Assembly (NCBI GenBank): GCA_001544655.2
Contig: FCOD02000001.1
Span: 1-64,000, forward strand
DNA from: Caballeronia turbans
GTDB taxonomy: Bacteria > Pseudomonadota > Gammaproteobacteria > Burkholderiales > Burkholderiaceae
Direction: 5' to 3'
DNA: 64,000 bases
Shown: positions 43,422 to 52,217 of the stretch, piece by piece
Numbering within the stretch: the first letter of the stretch is position 1
Layout: every line of letters starts with the position of its first letter
Made by a program: the position numbers and the translations under genes
Notes under the pieces: generated by a model
What the model was told of the DNA's origin: nothing
Database searches by the model: none
Seen by the model: the letters and a program-made list of their open reading frames with translations, nothing else

Positions 43422-44794
43422 GAGTCGATCCATTCGAGCAGAGGTTGCGCGGGCGCCGCGAGAAGGCTGCCGTGACCATCGGTGACGCGCATCTTCGCAA
43501 GCCATGCTTCGAACTCCGGCGCGCGCTTCAGGTTCAGCACGCGGCGGATGTAGAGCGCGTCATGAAACGACGTGCTCTGGTAGTTGAGCATGACATCGTC
43601 CGCGCCCGGCACGCCCATGATGAAGTTGACGTTCGCCACGCCGAGCAGCGTGAGCAGCGTGTCCATGTCGTCCTGATCCGCTTCGGCGTGATTGGTGTAG
43701 CAGATGTCGCAGCCCATCGGCACACCGAGCAGCTTGCCGCAGAAGTGATCTTCGAGTCCGGCGCGGATGATCTGCCGGCCATCGAAAAGATACTCCGGGC
43801 CGATGAAGCCGACCACCGTGTTCGTCAGAAGCGGTCTGAAGCGCCGCGCGAGCGCGTATGCGCGCGCTTCGCACGTTTGCTGATCGAGCCCGTGATGCGC
43901 ATTCGCCGACAGTGCGCTGCCTTGTCCCGTCTCGAAGTACATGACATTGTCGCCAACTGTGCCGCGCCGAAGCGACAGCGCCGCATCGTGCGCTTCCTCC
44001 AGCAGCCCGAGCGATACGCCGAAGCTCGCGTTCGCCCGCTCGGTGCCCGCGACCGACTGAAACACGAGATCGACGGGCGCGCCTTGCTCGATCGCCGCGA
44101 GCGTGTTGGTGACGTGCGTGAGAATGCACGATTGCATCGGCACGTCGTAGCGCTGGCGGAAGTCGTCCATCATCGCCAGCAACTTGCCGATGGCGGCGGG
44201 CGAATCCGAGGCGGGATTCACGCCGATGACCGCATCGCCGCAGCCGTAAAGGAGGCCGTCGAGCATGGATGCGGCAATGCCCTTCGGATCGTCGGTCGGG
44301 TGATTCGGCTGCAGGCGCACCGACAGATGTCCGGGCAATCCGATGGTCGTGCGAAAGCGGGTGACGACCGGGCGCTTCCTGGAAGCGAGAATCAGGTCCT
44401 GGTTGCGCATCAGCTTGGAAACGGCCGCGGCCATTTCCGGCGTGACGCCCATGGTGATGCTTTCGAGCGCGGCGGTGTCGGTGCTGTCGGCGAGCAGCCA
44501 CTCGCGGAATTCGCCGACGGTCAGATGCGCGATCGGTGCGAAGGCCTCGCGCGAGTGCGTATCGACGATCAGGCGCGTGACTTCGTCGTCTTCATAGGGG
44601 ATGAGCGGCTCGTCGAGAAACGCGGCGAGCGGCACCTGCGCGAGCGCCATTTTCGCGGCGACGCGCTCTTCCTCCGTCGCCGCGGCGACGCCCGCGAGTT
44701 CGTCGCCGGAGCGGCGCGGGCTGGCACGCGCGAGCAGCGTCTTCAGATCGTCGAAGCGGTAGCGGCGCGCGCCGATCGTCTCGTGATAGCTCAT
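43418..44794 (-). CDS. eutB: Ethanolamine ammonia-lyase large subunit
   Basis: A 458-residue catalytic TIM-barrel subunit of the B12-dependent ethanolamine lyase. It has the family opening YRFDDLKTLLARA, RTTIGLPGHLSVRLQPNHPTDD (about 155) and GVPMGCDICYTNHAEADQDDMD (about 370-391) near the active site. The start at 44794 follows GGGGAAG by 3 bases and aligns with family N-termini. No ethanolamine permease, microcompartment genes or reactivase (eutA) are present, so this is the simple two-gene type. Confidence 0.95.
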   Translation of the reverse strand: MSYHETIGARRYRFDDLKTLLARASPRRSGDELAGVAAATEEERVAAKMALAQVPLAAFLDEPLIPYEDDEVTRLIVDTHSREAFAPIAHLTVGEFREWLLADSTDTAALESITMGVTPEMAAAVSKLMRNQDLILASRKRPVVTRFRTTIGLPGHLSVRLQPNHPTDDPKGIAASMLDGLLYGCGDAVIGVNPASDSPAAIGKLLAMMDDFRQRYDVPMQSCILTHVTNTLAAIEQGAPVDLVFQSVAGTERANASFGVSLGLLEEAHDAALSLRRGTVGDNVMYFETGQGSALSANAHHGLDQQTCEARAYALARRFRPLLTNTVVGFIGPEYLFDGRQIIRAGLEDHFCGKLLGVPMGCDICYTNHAEADQDDMDTLLTLLGVANVNFIMGVPGADDVMLNYQSTSFHDALYIRRVLNLKRAPEFEAWLAKMRVTDGHGSLLAAPAQPLLEWIDS

Positions 44795-44934
44795 CGCTTC
44801 CCCCGGATGGATCGATTGATGCACTTTAGCCGCTTCGCGCGCGCCGCGCCGCGCTCAAAAATGCGCCGTCGGGCCGAAATCCGCCTGCATGCGATAATTT
44901 TCCGCTTGATTCAGCCAAAACCCGCCCGCAGCCC

Positions 44935-46002
44935 GTGAAAAACCTGCTCGTTTCCATCGATCGTCTGAGCGATTTCGACGAAATCGTCGACGTCCGCACG
45001 CCGCTCGAATTCGCCGAAGACCGCATTCCCGGCGCGATCAACGCGCCCGTGCTCAGCAACGAGGAGCGCGTGATCGTCGGGACGATGTACAAGCAGGTGT
45101 CGCCGTTCGAGGCGACGCGCGTCGGCGCGGCGATGGTCGCGCGCAACATCGCAACGCATCTCGACACGATCTTCGCCGGCAAGCCGCGCAACTGGCGGCC
45201 GCTCGTCTATTGCTGGCGCGGAGGAAAACGCTCGGGCTCGATGACGACGTGGCTCAACATGATCGGCTGGCAGGCGCGCCAACTCGACGGCGGCTACAAA
45301 AGCTACCGGCGCGACGTGATCGAGCGGCTCGGCACGCTGCCCGGGCGGTTTCGCTATATCGCACTGATCGGCCATACCGGCAGCGGCAAGACGCGGCTAT
45401 TGCAGGCGCTCGACTCGGCGGGCGCGCAGACGCTCGATCTGGAAGCGCTCGCGGCGCATCGCGGATCGCTGCTCGGCGCGCTGCCGGGGCGCGCGCAGCC
45501 GTCGCAAAAAGCATTCGATTCGGCGCTCGTGCACGCGCTCTCGGGTTTCGATCCCGCCAAGCCGGTTTTCGTCGAGGCGGAAGGGCGGCGCATCGGCTCG
45601 ATCACGATGCCCGATGCCGTGCTCGACAATCTGCACGTGGCGTCGTGCGTGCAGGTGGAAGCGCGCCGCGAGGACCGCATCGCGTTTCTGTTGCAGGACT
45701 ACGGCCATCTCTTCGACGATCCCGCGTTCTTCAAGGCGCAGTTGACGAAGCTCGTCGCACTGCATAGCCGCGAGCGCGTGGCGCACTGGCATCGGCTGAT
45801 CGATGAGAACGCGCGCGCCGCGCTCTTTGCCGAACTGATCGACCACCATTACGATCCCGCGTACCGGCGCAGCAATCAGGCGCTCTACACGCAATTGCCG
45901 CACGCGGCGCACGTGCTGTTCCGTCCGAACGACGCCGACAACATCGAGCAGGCGAAGGCCCTTCTCGCGCAACTTGCCGAGACGACGCCCGCGCTCGGCT
46001 GA
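44935..46002 (+). CDS. mnmH: tRNA 2-selenouridine synthase
   Basis: A 355-residue enzyme (MnmH/SelU/YbbB) that replaces sulfur of 2-thiouridine-34 with selenium in tRNA-Lys, -Glu and -Gln, using selenophosphate and a geranylated intermediate. The N-terminal rhodanese domain has its catalytic Cys in YCWRGGKRSGSM (about residue 92). A P-loop domain follows with GHTGSGKTRLL (about 145). It starts at GTG. selD is not in the window. The permease gene follows by 29 bases and may be cotranscribed. Confidence 0.94.
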   Translation: MKNLLVSIDRLSDFDEIVDVRTPLEFAEDRIPGAINAPVLSNEERVIVGTMYKQVSPFEATRVGAAMVARNIATHLDTIFAGKPRNWRPLVYCWRGGKRSGSMTTWLNMIGWQARQLDGGYKSYRRDVIERLGTLPGRFRYIALIGHTGSGKTRLLQALDSAGAQTLDLEALAAHRGSLLGALPGRAQPSQKAFDSALVHALSGFDPAKPVFVEAEGRRIGSITMPDAVLDNLHVASCVQVEARREDRIAFLLQDYGHLFDDPAFFKAQLTKLVALHSRERVAHWHRLIDENARAALFAELIDHHYDPAYRRSNQALYTQLPHAAHVLFRPNDADNIEQAKALLAQLAETTPALG

Positions 46003-46031
46003 CCCATTTTCACCCCACGAAACAAAAAATT

Positions 46032-47081
46032 ATGACCACGCTCCGACAACCGCGCGTCGCCCTCGGCTGGATGGTGTTCCTGCTGATCGCCGTCGCAGGC
46101 CTCTTCTACGTGAAATGGTTTCCCTACTACAACCGCGCGTTCGTCGCGGCGAGCCAGCATTCGATCGGTAAGTCAATTTTGATGGGCACGTCCGCCAGCG
46201 CGCCGGAACCTTCATGGCAAGCTGCGCTCGACTACGCGATGGCCTACGGCAAAGCGATCTGGCAGGCCATGGTGCTCGGCCTGCTGCTCGGCTCCGCGGT
46301 GCAGGCGCTGATTCCGCCGCGCTGGGTCGCGCGGGCGCTCGGCGAGCACAATTTCGGCAGCGTCGTGAATGGCGGCCTCATGTCCTTGCCGGGAATGATG
46401 TGCACGTGCTGCGCGGCGCCGGTCGTCGCGGGCCTGCGCGCGCGCGAGGCGGCGCCGGGCGCGGCTGTCGCGTTCTGGCTCGGCAATACGGTGCTCAATC
46501 CGGCGGCGCTGGTCTTCATGGGCTTCGTGCTCGGCTGGCAATGGACCGGTTTGCGCCTCGTGCTCGGCGTTCTGATGGTGTTCGGCCTTGGCTACGCGGT
46601 GAACCGCATGGTGACGCCGGCGCAGGCGGCAGCGTCGCGTCAGGCGCTCGCGAAGCTGATCGAAGAAGACGAGCCCGGCACTGCGTTCTCCCGCTGGGTC
46701 AAGATCCTCGGCCGCATGACCTTGCGGCTCGTGCCGGAGTACATCGTGCTCGTGCTGCTGCTCGGCGCGGCGCGCGCGTGGCTCTTTCCGCACATCGGGC
46801 CGGATATCGGCAATGGCATGCTGTGGATCGCCGCATTTGCCGTCGCGGGCACGCTTTTCGTGATTCCGACGGCGGGCGAGGTGCCCATCATTCAGGCGAT
46901 GCTGTCGCTCGGCATGGCGACGGGCCCGGCCGGCGCGCTCCTGATGACGCTGCCGCCCGTCAGCGTGCCGTCGCTCGCGATGCTCGCGCGGTCGTTTCCT
47001 CCACGCGTGCTCGCGTTCGTGGCGGCCGCGGTGGTGGTGTTCGGGATCGTGGGCGGGCTGATCGCGGCGGCGTGGTTCTGA
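46032..47081 (+). CDS. DUF318/YraQ family permease
   Basis: A 349-residue inner-membrane protein with about eight to ten helices of the DUF318 (YraQ/ArsP-like) permease family. The signature GGLMSLPGMMCTCCAAPVVAG (about residue 115-135) contains a CTCC cluster seen in this group. ArsP members export trivalent organoarsenicals, but substrates of most relatives are unknown. It lies 29 bases after mnmH on the same strand. Confidence 0.82.
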   Translation: MTTLRQPRVALGWMVFLLIAVAGLFYVKWFPYYNRAFVAASQHSIGKSILMGTSASAPEPSWQAALDYAMAYGKAIWQAMVLGLLLGSAVQALIPPRWVARALGEHNFGSVVNGGLMSLPGMMCTCCAAPVVAGLRAREAAPGAAVAFWLGNTVLNPAALVFMGFVLGWQWTGLRLVLGVLMVFGLGYAVNRMVTPAQAAASRQALAKLIEEDEPGTAFSRWVKILGRMTLRLVPEYIVLVLLLGAARAWLFPHIGPDIGNGMLWIAAFAVAGTLFVIPTAGEVPIIQAMLSLGMATGPAGALLMTLPPVSVPSLAMLARSFPPRVLAFVAAAVVVFGIVGGLIAAAWF

Positions 47082-47099
47082 GCGGGCGGGCTTCGCGCG

Positions 47100-47237
47100 T
47101 CAGTGAATCGCGGCTCCCGCCCGGATCAGCAACTTGAACGGGAGCGCGAGCAGCATCGTGCCGCCGACGCCCGCCATCCACAGCGCGACGAACCAGAAAA
47201 TCTTCCGTGCGCGTTCAGTGGTAATGATGTTCGCCAT
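47100..47237 (-). CDS. DUF2474 small protein, probable bd-oxidase accessory subunit
   Basis: A 45-residue single-helix membrane protein (helix about residues 13-36) of the DUF2474 family, with a basic RARK segment before the helix. Its ATG lies inside the 3' end of cydB (overlap 23 bases). Such short proteins follow cyanide-insensitive bd oxidase genes and probably stabilise the complex as CydX does in E. coli. Easily missed because of its size. Confidence 0.8.
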   Translation of the reverse strand: MANIITTERARKIFWFVALWMAGVGGTMLLALPFKLLIRAGAAIH

Positions 47238-48216
47238 GACGTACCTTTCCCCTGAAGACCCAATAACCGAACGTCGTATAAGCGACGATCACGGGCAGGA
47301 TCACCGCCGCGCCGATGATCGTGAAGAGCTGGCTCGAACGGGGCGCGGCCACGTCCCAGATCGACACGCCGGGGAAAATCTCGTGCGGTGAAATGCTCGC
47401 GACGAGTCCCGCGTAGCCGAGCAGCACGAAGCCGAGCGCCACCGCGAACGGACGCTTCTCGTGACGCGACTGAATCGAGCGGCGCATCGCCCATGCACAA
47501 GCCGCGACGAGCACCGGCACCGGCAGCAGGCGGTAGAACAGCGGCGAATCGAACCAGCGCGACGCGATGCCCGCATCCTGCAGCGGCGTCCAGACGCTGA
47601 CCACCGCGATCGTCGCGAGCTGCAAAAGCGTCAGCGGCCATACCACGCGATACATCCGCCGCTGCAGATCGCCTTCGGTTTTCGCGATCAGCCAGCACGC
47701 GCCGAGCAGCGCATACGTGACGACGAGCGCGCCGCCCGTGAAGATCGAGAAGGGCGAGAACCAGCCGAAGGGATCGCCGGCGAAACGGCCATCGGCGACG
47801 GGAATGCCGCCCAGGAACGCGCCGAGCGCCACGCCCTGAAAGAAGGTCGCGCCCGCCGATCCGCCGATGAACGCGAGATCCCACATGGGCTTCGTGCGCT
47901 GCGCCTTCGCGCGGATCTCGAACGACACGCCGCGGAAGATCAGGCACACGAGCATCAGCACGAGCGGCAGATAAAGCGCGGACAGCACGGTCGAGTAGAC
48001 CATCGGGAAGGCGGCGAAGAGTCCCGCGCCGCCGAGCACGAGCCAGGTCTCGTTGCCGTCCCAGACGGGTGCGACGGTGTTCATCATCACGTCGCGATCA
48101 CGCTGGTCGGGGAAGAACGGAAAGAGAATGCCGATGCCGAGATCGAAGCCGTCGAGCACCACGTAGAGGAAAAGACCGAACGCGATGATCGCGGCCCAGG
48201 CGAGTGTGAGGTCCAT
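47215..48216 (-). CDS. cydB: Cytochrome bd-type quinol oxidase subunit II
   Basis: A 333-residue CydB/CioB subunit with eight or so helices. The N-terminal WAAIIAFGLFLYVVLDGFDLG is diagnostic, and WDGNETWLVLGGAGLFAAFP follows near residue 57. It pairs with CydA to reduce oxygen with electrons from quinol. The start at 48216 is the natural one, 4 bases after the cydA stop. The C-terminus GEHHYH overlaps the DUF2474 gene. Confidence 0.94.
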   Translation of the reverse strand: MDLTLAWAAIIAFGLFLYVVLDGFDLGIGILFPFFPDQRDRDVMMNTVAPVWDGNETWLVLGGAGLFAAFPMVYSTVLSALYLPLVLMLVCLIFRGVSFEIRAKAQRTKPMWDLAFIGGSAGATFFQGVALGAFLGGIPVADGRFAGDPFGWFSPFSIFTGGALVVTYALLGACWLIAKTEGDLQRRMYRVVWPLTLLQLATIAVVSVWTPLQDAGIASRWFDSPLFYRLLPVPVLVAACAWAMRRSIQSRHEKRPFAVALGFVLLGYAGLVASISPHEIFPGVSIWDVAAPRSSQLFTIIGAAVILPVIVAYTTFGYWVFRGKVRHGEHHYH

Positions 48217-48220
48217 ATAC

Positions 48221-49618
48221 TTAGGCTCCTTCGATGGACTGATGCGGAAGGCTGAGCGGCCGGCGCGCGCTGCCGTCGGATGTGGGCGTGTGCGACCCCG
48301 GCAACGCGGGACCGTGACGCAGCAGCTTGAGCAAGTAGTAGATGCCGGTGCCGAACACGATCGTGTAGACGATGACGAACGCGAGCAGCGACACGCCGAC
48401 TTGCTGCGCGGTGACCGGCGACACGGCATCGGCCGTGCGCATCACGCCGTACACGACCCACGGCTGGCGCCCGGCTTCGGTCGTGACCCAGCCCGCGAGC
48501 AGCGTGATGAATCCGGTCGGGCCCATCGCCAGTGCAAAGCGATGGAACCAGCGCGCATCGAACAGCCTGCGCTTGCGATGCAGCCACCACGCGGCAACCG
48601 ACATCACGATCATCAGCACGCCGAGACCCGCCATCACGCGAAAGCTCCAGAACACGAGCGTCGAATTCGGGCGGTCCTGCTTGGGAAACTCCTTCAGTCC
48701 GCGAATCTCGCCGTCCCAGCTATGCGTGAGGATCAAGCTGCCGAGATGCGGAATCGATACGGCGTACTTCGTGGTTTCGGCTTCCATGTCGGGAATGCCG
48801 AAGAGATTGAGCGCGGTGCCGCCTTTCTCGGTGTCCCAGATGCCTTCGATCGCCGCGATCTTGGCCGGCTGATGTTCGCGCGTGTTCAGGCCGTGGGCGT
48901 CGCCGACGAGCGCCTGGACCGGCGTCAATGCGAGCAGCAGCCAGAGCGACATCGAAAACATCTTTCTGATGGCCGGATCGCGCCGGCCTTTGAGCAGATG
49001 CCACGCGCCGGTAGCGGCGACGACGAGCGCCGCGACGATGAACGCCGCAATCGCCATATGCGCGAGCCGGTACGGGAAGGACGGGTTGAAGATGATCGCC
49101 CACCAGTCCACCGGCACCACATGGTCGCCTTCGATGCGAAAGCCCTGCGGCGTCTGCATCCAGCTATTGGACGCGAGAATCCAGAACGTGGAGATGATCG
49201 TCCCGATGGCGACCATCAGCGTCGCACCGAAGTGCGCCTTCGGACCCACCTTGTTCCAGCCGAACAGCATGATGCCGAGGAAGCCCGCTTCGAGGAAGAA
49301 GGCGGTCATCACTTCGTACGTGAGCAGCGGCCCGGTGATGGGACCGGCGAAGCTCGAAAAGCCGCCCCAGTTGGTGCCGAATTCGTACGCCATCACGACG
49401 CCCGACACGACGCCCATGCCGAATGCGACAGCAAAGACCTTCGACCAGAAAAGACACAGCTCCTTGTAGACCGGCTTGCCGGTTTTGAGCCAGGCGCCCT
49501 CGAGCACCGCGATGAAACTCGCGAGTCCGATGGAAAGCGCAGGAAATATGATGTGGAAAGAGACGGTAAACGCGAACTGGATCCGCGCCAGATCGAGTGC
49601 TTCGGGAGTCGAATGCAT
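48221..49618 (-). CDS. cydA: Cytochrome bd-type quinol oxidase subunit I (CIO type)
   Basis: A 465-residue CydA/CioA subunit carrying the hemes b558, b595 and d. The axial His19-type residue lies in FAFTVSFHIIFPALSIG. GRQPW (about residue 378) is the usual quinol-oxidase motif. The short Q-loop and overall length (E. coli CydA is 522) place it in the cyanide-insensitive oxidase subfamily. The ATG at 49618 is chosen; a GTG 24 bases upstream lacks a better ribosome site. Confidence 0.93.
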   Translation of the reverse strand: MHSTPEALDLARIQFAFTVSFHIIFPALSIGLASFIAVLEGAWLKTGKPVYKELCLFWSKVFAVAFGMGVVSGVVMAYEFGTNWGGFSSFAGPITGPLLTYEVMTAFFLEAGFLGIMLFGWNKVGPKAHFGATLMVAIGTIISTFWILASNSWMQTPQGFRIEGDHVVPVDWWAIIFNPSFPYRLAHMAIAAFIVAALVVAATGAWHLLKGRRDPAIRKMFSMSLWLLLALTPVQALVGDAHGLNTREHQPAKIAAIEGIWDTEKGGTALNLFGIPDMEAETTKYAVSIPHLGSLILTHSWDGEIRGLKEFPKQDRPNSTLVFWSFRVMAGLGVLMIVMSVAAWWLHRKRRLFDARWFHRFALAMGPTGFITLLAGWVTTEAGRQPWVVYGVMRTADAVSPVTAQQVGVSLLAFVIVYTIVFGTGIYYLLKLLRHGPALPGSHTPTSDGSARRPLSLPHQSIEGA

Positions 49619-49966
49619 GATGACTTGTGCCTTGAAGTTCACACCAGACGTGTAACGGGGCGGAGCTTAGCGCTATTTCGAGAAAGTGTTGCGCTGCGTC
49701 AGTGAATGTGCATTGCGCGCAAATGCCGCGGTTTCAAGGGGTTAGCGGTGCTATGAGGTTGATTCCTCGATTATTTCGGGGCGACGGCATAGTGCAGTGC
49801 GGCACGAGCGCGCACACGCTTTCGCGACAATCGACCGCACTGATCGCACGCCGCACGATGAAGCGCTGAGAAACAACTTTTACGTTGAAGCGGCACGAGA
49901 CGTGCGGCGGGCGCGGGTACCATAATGGCTTTTGACCACGCGCACCGCGCGGGTAGGAGAAGCATC
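49619..49966. other. Divergent intergenic region between cydA and the metallopeptidase
   Basis: This 348-base gap separates divergent genes and must hold both promoters. No open frame with coding character, hairpin repeat or RNA motif was recognised. An FNR/ANR-like box (TTGAT-N4-ATCAA) was looked for by eye and not found. Confidence 0.5.
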
Positions 49967-50839
49967 ATGCGCCTCGATGACCAGCCAGAAAGTCAGAACG
50001 TAGAAGACCGGCGCGGCGGAGGCGGCTTGCGCATCGGCGGCGGGTCGCTCGGCATCGGGACGATCATCGTGGCGCTTGCAGCGTCGTATTTCTTCGGCAT
50101 CAATCCGATGACGATCATCAACGGCGCGCAAGTCTTGCAGGGCAACGCGCCGCAACAACAGGCCGCGCCGCGCAACGCGCAGCCCGCCAACGATCCCGGC
50201 GCCGTGTTCGTGCGCCGCGTGCTCGGCAACACGGAACAGACGTGGCAGCACATCTTCCGGGCGCAATTGAATCAGGATTATCCGGCGCCCAGGCTCGTGA
50301 TGTTCTCGGGCGCGACGCAGACCGCGTGCGGTACGGGACAGTCGGCGATGGGCCCCTTCTATTGTCCCGGCGACCGCAAGGTGTATATCGATCTTTCGTT
50401 TTATCGCGAGTTGCGCGACCGCTTCGGCGCGGGCGGCGACTTTGCGCAGGCGTACGTGATCGCGCATGAAGTCGGGCATCACGTGCAGAACGTGCTCGGC
50501 ATCATGGGTAAGGTCGATCAGGCGCGCTCGCGGATGACGCGCGAGCAGGCGAATGGGCTGTCGGTGCGCGTCGAGTTGCAGGCGGACTGCTTCGCGGGCG
50601 TCTGGGCGGCGGTCGCGCAACGCGACAACGCGAAGCTGATCGAACCGGGCGATTTCGAGCAAGGGCTGAACGCGGCTGCCGCGATTGGCGATGATCGTCT
50701 GCAGCAGCAGTCGCAAGGGCGTGTCGTGCCCGAAGCGTTCACGCACGGCACGAGCGCGCAGCGCCAGCGCTGGCTGCGGCGCGGCATGTCGTCGGGCGAC
50801 GTCGGCCAGTGCGACACCTTCTCGGCGCGCTCGCTCTGA
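49967..50839 (+). CDS. YpfJ-type neutral zinc metallopeptidase
   Basis: A 290-residue membrane-anchored protease-like protein. After a Gly-rich N-terminus comes one helix (about residues 28-46) and a periplasmic domain. The zinc-binding HEVGHH motif (about residue 167) lies within AYVIAHEVGHHVQN. LQADCFAGVWA (about 202) supplies a further ligand region, as in the YpfJ family. Substrate unknown. The ATG at 49967 has AGGAGA about 6 bases upstream. Confidence 0.9.
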   Translation: MRLDDQPESQNVEDRRGGGGLRIGGGSLGIGTIIVALAASYFFGINPMTIINGAQVLQGNAPQQQAAPRNAQPANDPGAVFVRRVLGNTEQTWQHIFRAQLNQDYPAPRLVMFSGATQTACGTGQSAMGPFYCPGDRKVYIDLSFYRELRDRFGAGGDFAQAYVIAHEVGHHVQNVLGIMGKVDQARSRMTREQANGLSVRVELQADCFAGVWAAVAQRDNAKLIEPGDFEQGLNAAAAIGDDRLQQQSQGRVVPEAFTHGTSAQRQRWLRRGMSSGDVGQCDTFSARSL

Positions 50840-51029
50840 TCGTCATCGCGCGCGGCGACGGGCATGCCCGATTGGACTATTCTGGAACCGTCGCCGCGTC
50901 CGCTTACGCACGACGCTTACAAACGCTGACAGTGCCTTTGTCTCAAATTCATTAGAATCGCTGGTTTTCCGGTCCTGGCACAGCGTGTTGCTGTGCCGAA
51001 ACATGCACCGGAGCATTCCCGTACCATCC

Positions 51030-52043
51030 ATGAAGCGAATTCTGATCGTCAAAGTCACGTCGCTCGGCGATATCGTCGAGACGCTCCCGGTCGTGTCCGA
51101 TCTGCGGCGCGCGTTTCCGTCCGCCAAAATCGACTGGGCAGCGGACGCCGCCTTCGCCGATATCATCCGCTGGAATCCGGGCGTCGACCGCGTGCTGAGC
51201 GCACCGCTGCGCAAGTTCAAGAAGGCGCGCAGCTGGAACGATCTCAAGGAGATCGCGGCGTCGATCGGCGAGTTGCGGGCAGAGAAGTACGACGTTATCG
51301 TCGATATTCACGGCGTGTACAAGAGCGCGATCATTGCGTTCATCGCCCGTGGGCGGCGGCGCTACGGCTACCAGAATCAGGATCTCGGCGAGCGCGGCGC
51401 GGCGTTCGCGTACAACGCGCGCTTCGGCCCTCGGCCGCTCACCGACGCGTGGCGCGGCATGCGCGTGAGTGTCGCCGACGCACTCGGCTATCAACTCGAC
51501 GACACGCCGGACTACAACATTCGCCTTCCGGCTCTCACACGCGAACTGAATATTCCGCGTGACGCGCGTTTTGCGATGCTTTTTCACGCGACGTCGGCAG
51601 ATGTGAAGAAGTGGCCGAAGGAGCATTGGGGCGAGGTGGGCCGCTGGCTCGCCGCACGTGGTTACTCGATCGCGCTGCCGTGGGGCACGGAACGCGAGCA
51701 GGGCGAAGCGCAAGCCATTGCAGCGCTCGTGCCGGGCGCCGTCGTTCTGCCGAAGCTATCCGTAGTCGAATGCGCGCACTGGATTCAGGCGTCGGAACTC
51801 GTTGTCGGCACGGACACCGGGCTCGTGCATCTCGCGCATGCGCTGCAGCGTCGCACGGTCATGCTGTTCGCCGCGACCTCGCGCGAACATTTCGGCGTAG
51901 ACGATCCGGGGCGTTCCATTTCGGTCGGCGAAGAGGGCGCGCCACCCGATGTGCCGCAAGTACTCGCCGCGATCGAGAGCGTGACGAATGCGCGCTCCAC
52001 GCCGCTCTCTCGTTCAGCCGAGTCCGGCGCGACGATTCGCTGA
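51030..52043 (+). CDS. waaC: Lipopolysaccharide heptosyltransferase I
   Basis: A 337-residue GT-B glycosyltransferase that adds the first heptose to Kdo of the LPS inner core. It opens with RILIVKVTSLGDIVETLPVVSDL (family KTSSLGD motif). The C-terminal half has FHATSADVKKWP (about residue 184) and the nucleotide-sugar binding ELVVGTDTGLVHLAHAL (about 256-272). Other core genes are not in this window. Confidence 0.9.
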   Translation: MKRILIVKVTSLGDIVETLPVVSDLRRAFPSAKIDWAADAAFADIIRWNPGVDRVLSAPLRKFKKARSWNDLKEIAASIGELRAEKYDVIVDIHGVYKSAIIAFIARGRRRYGYQNQDLGERGAAFAYNARFGPRPLTDAWRGMRVSVADALGYQLDDTPDYNIRLPALTRELNIPRDARFAMLFHATSADVKKWPKEHWGEVGRWLAARGYSIALPWGTEREQGEAQAIAALVPGAVVLPKLSVVECAHWIQASELVVGTDTGLVHLAHALQRRTVMLFAATSREHFGVDDPGRSISVGEEGAPPDVPQVLAAIESVTNARSTPLSRSAESGATIR

Positions 52044-52217
52044 GAACGCATTCGCATCAAAACGTTTATGCGCATAAACCGGCGGCCGCCGCTAACCGGT
52101 AGGAAGTCCATTTGGCGATAAAAACCTAAGTGCGCCAACGTAAAATTTGCCAGGCGGCACTTGACGGCAAACTCGGCAAGCACGACGATTGCGAAAAACT
52201 TAAGAATCGTCCGAAAG

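Noticed and set aside
44795-44934. Sigma-54 promoter before eutB
   Set aside because: The closest match (TGGCTGAATCAAGC) has GG-N9-GC spacing instead of N10 and poor flanks.
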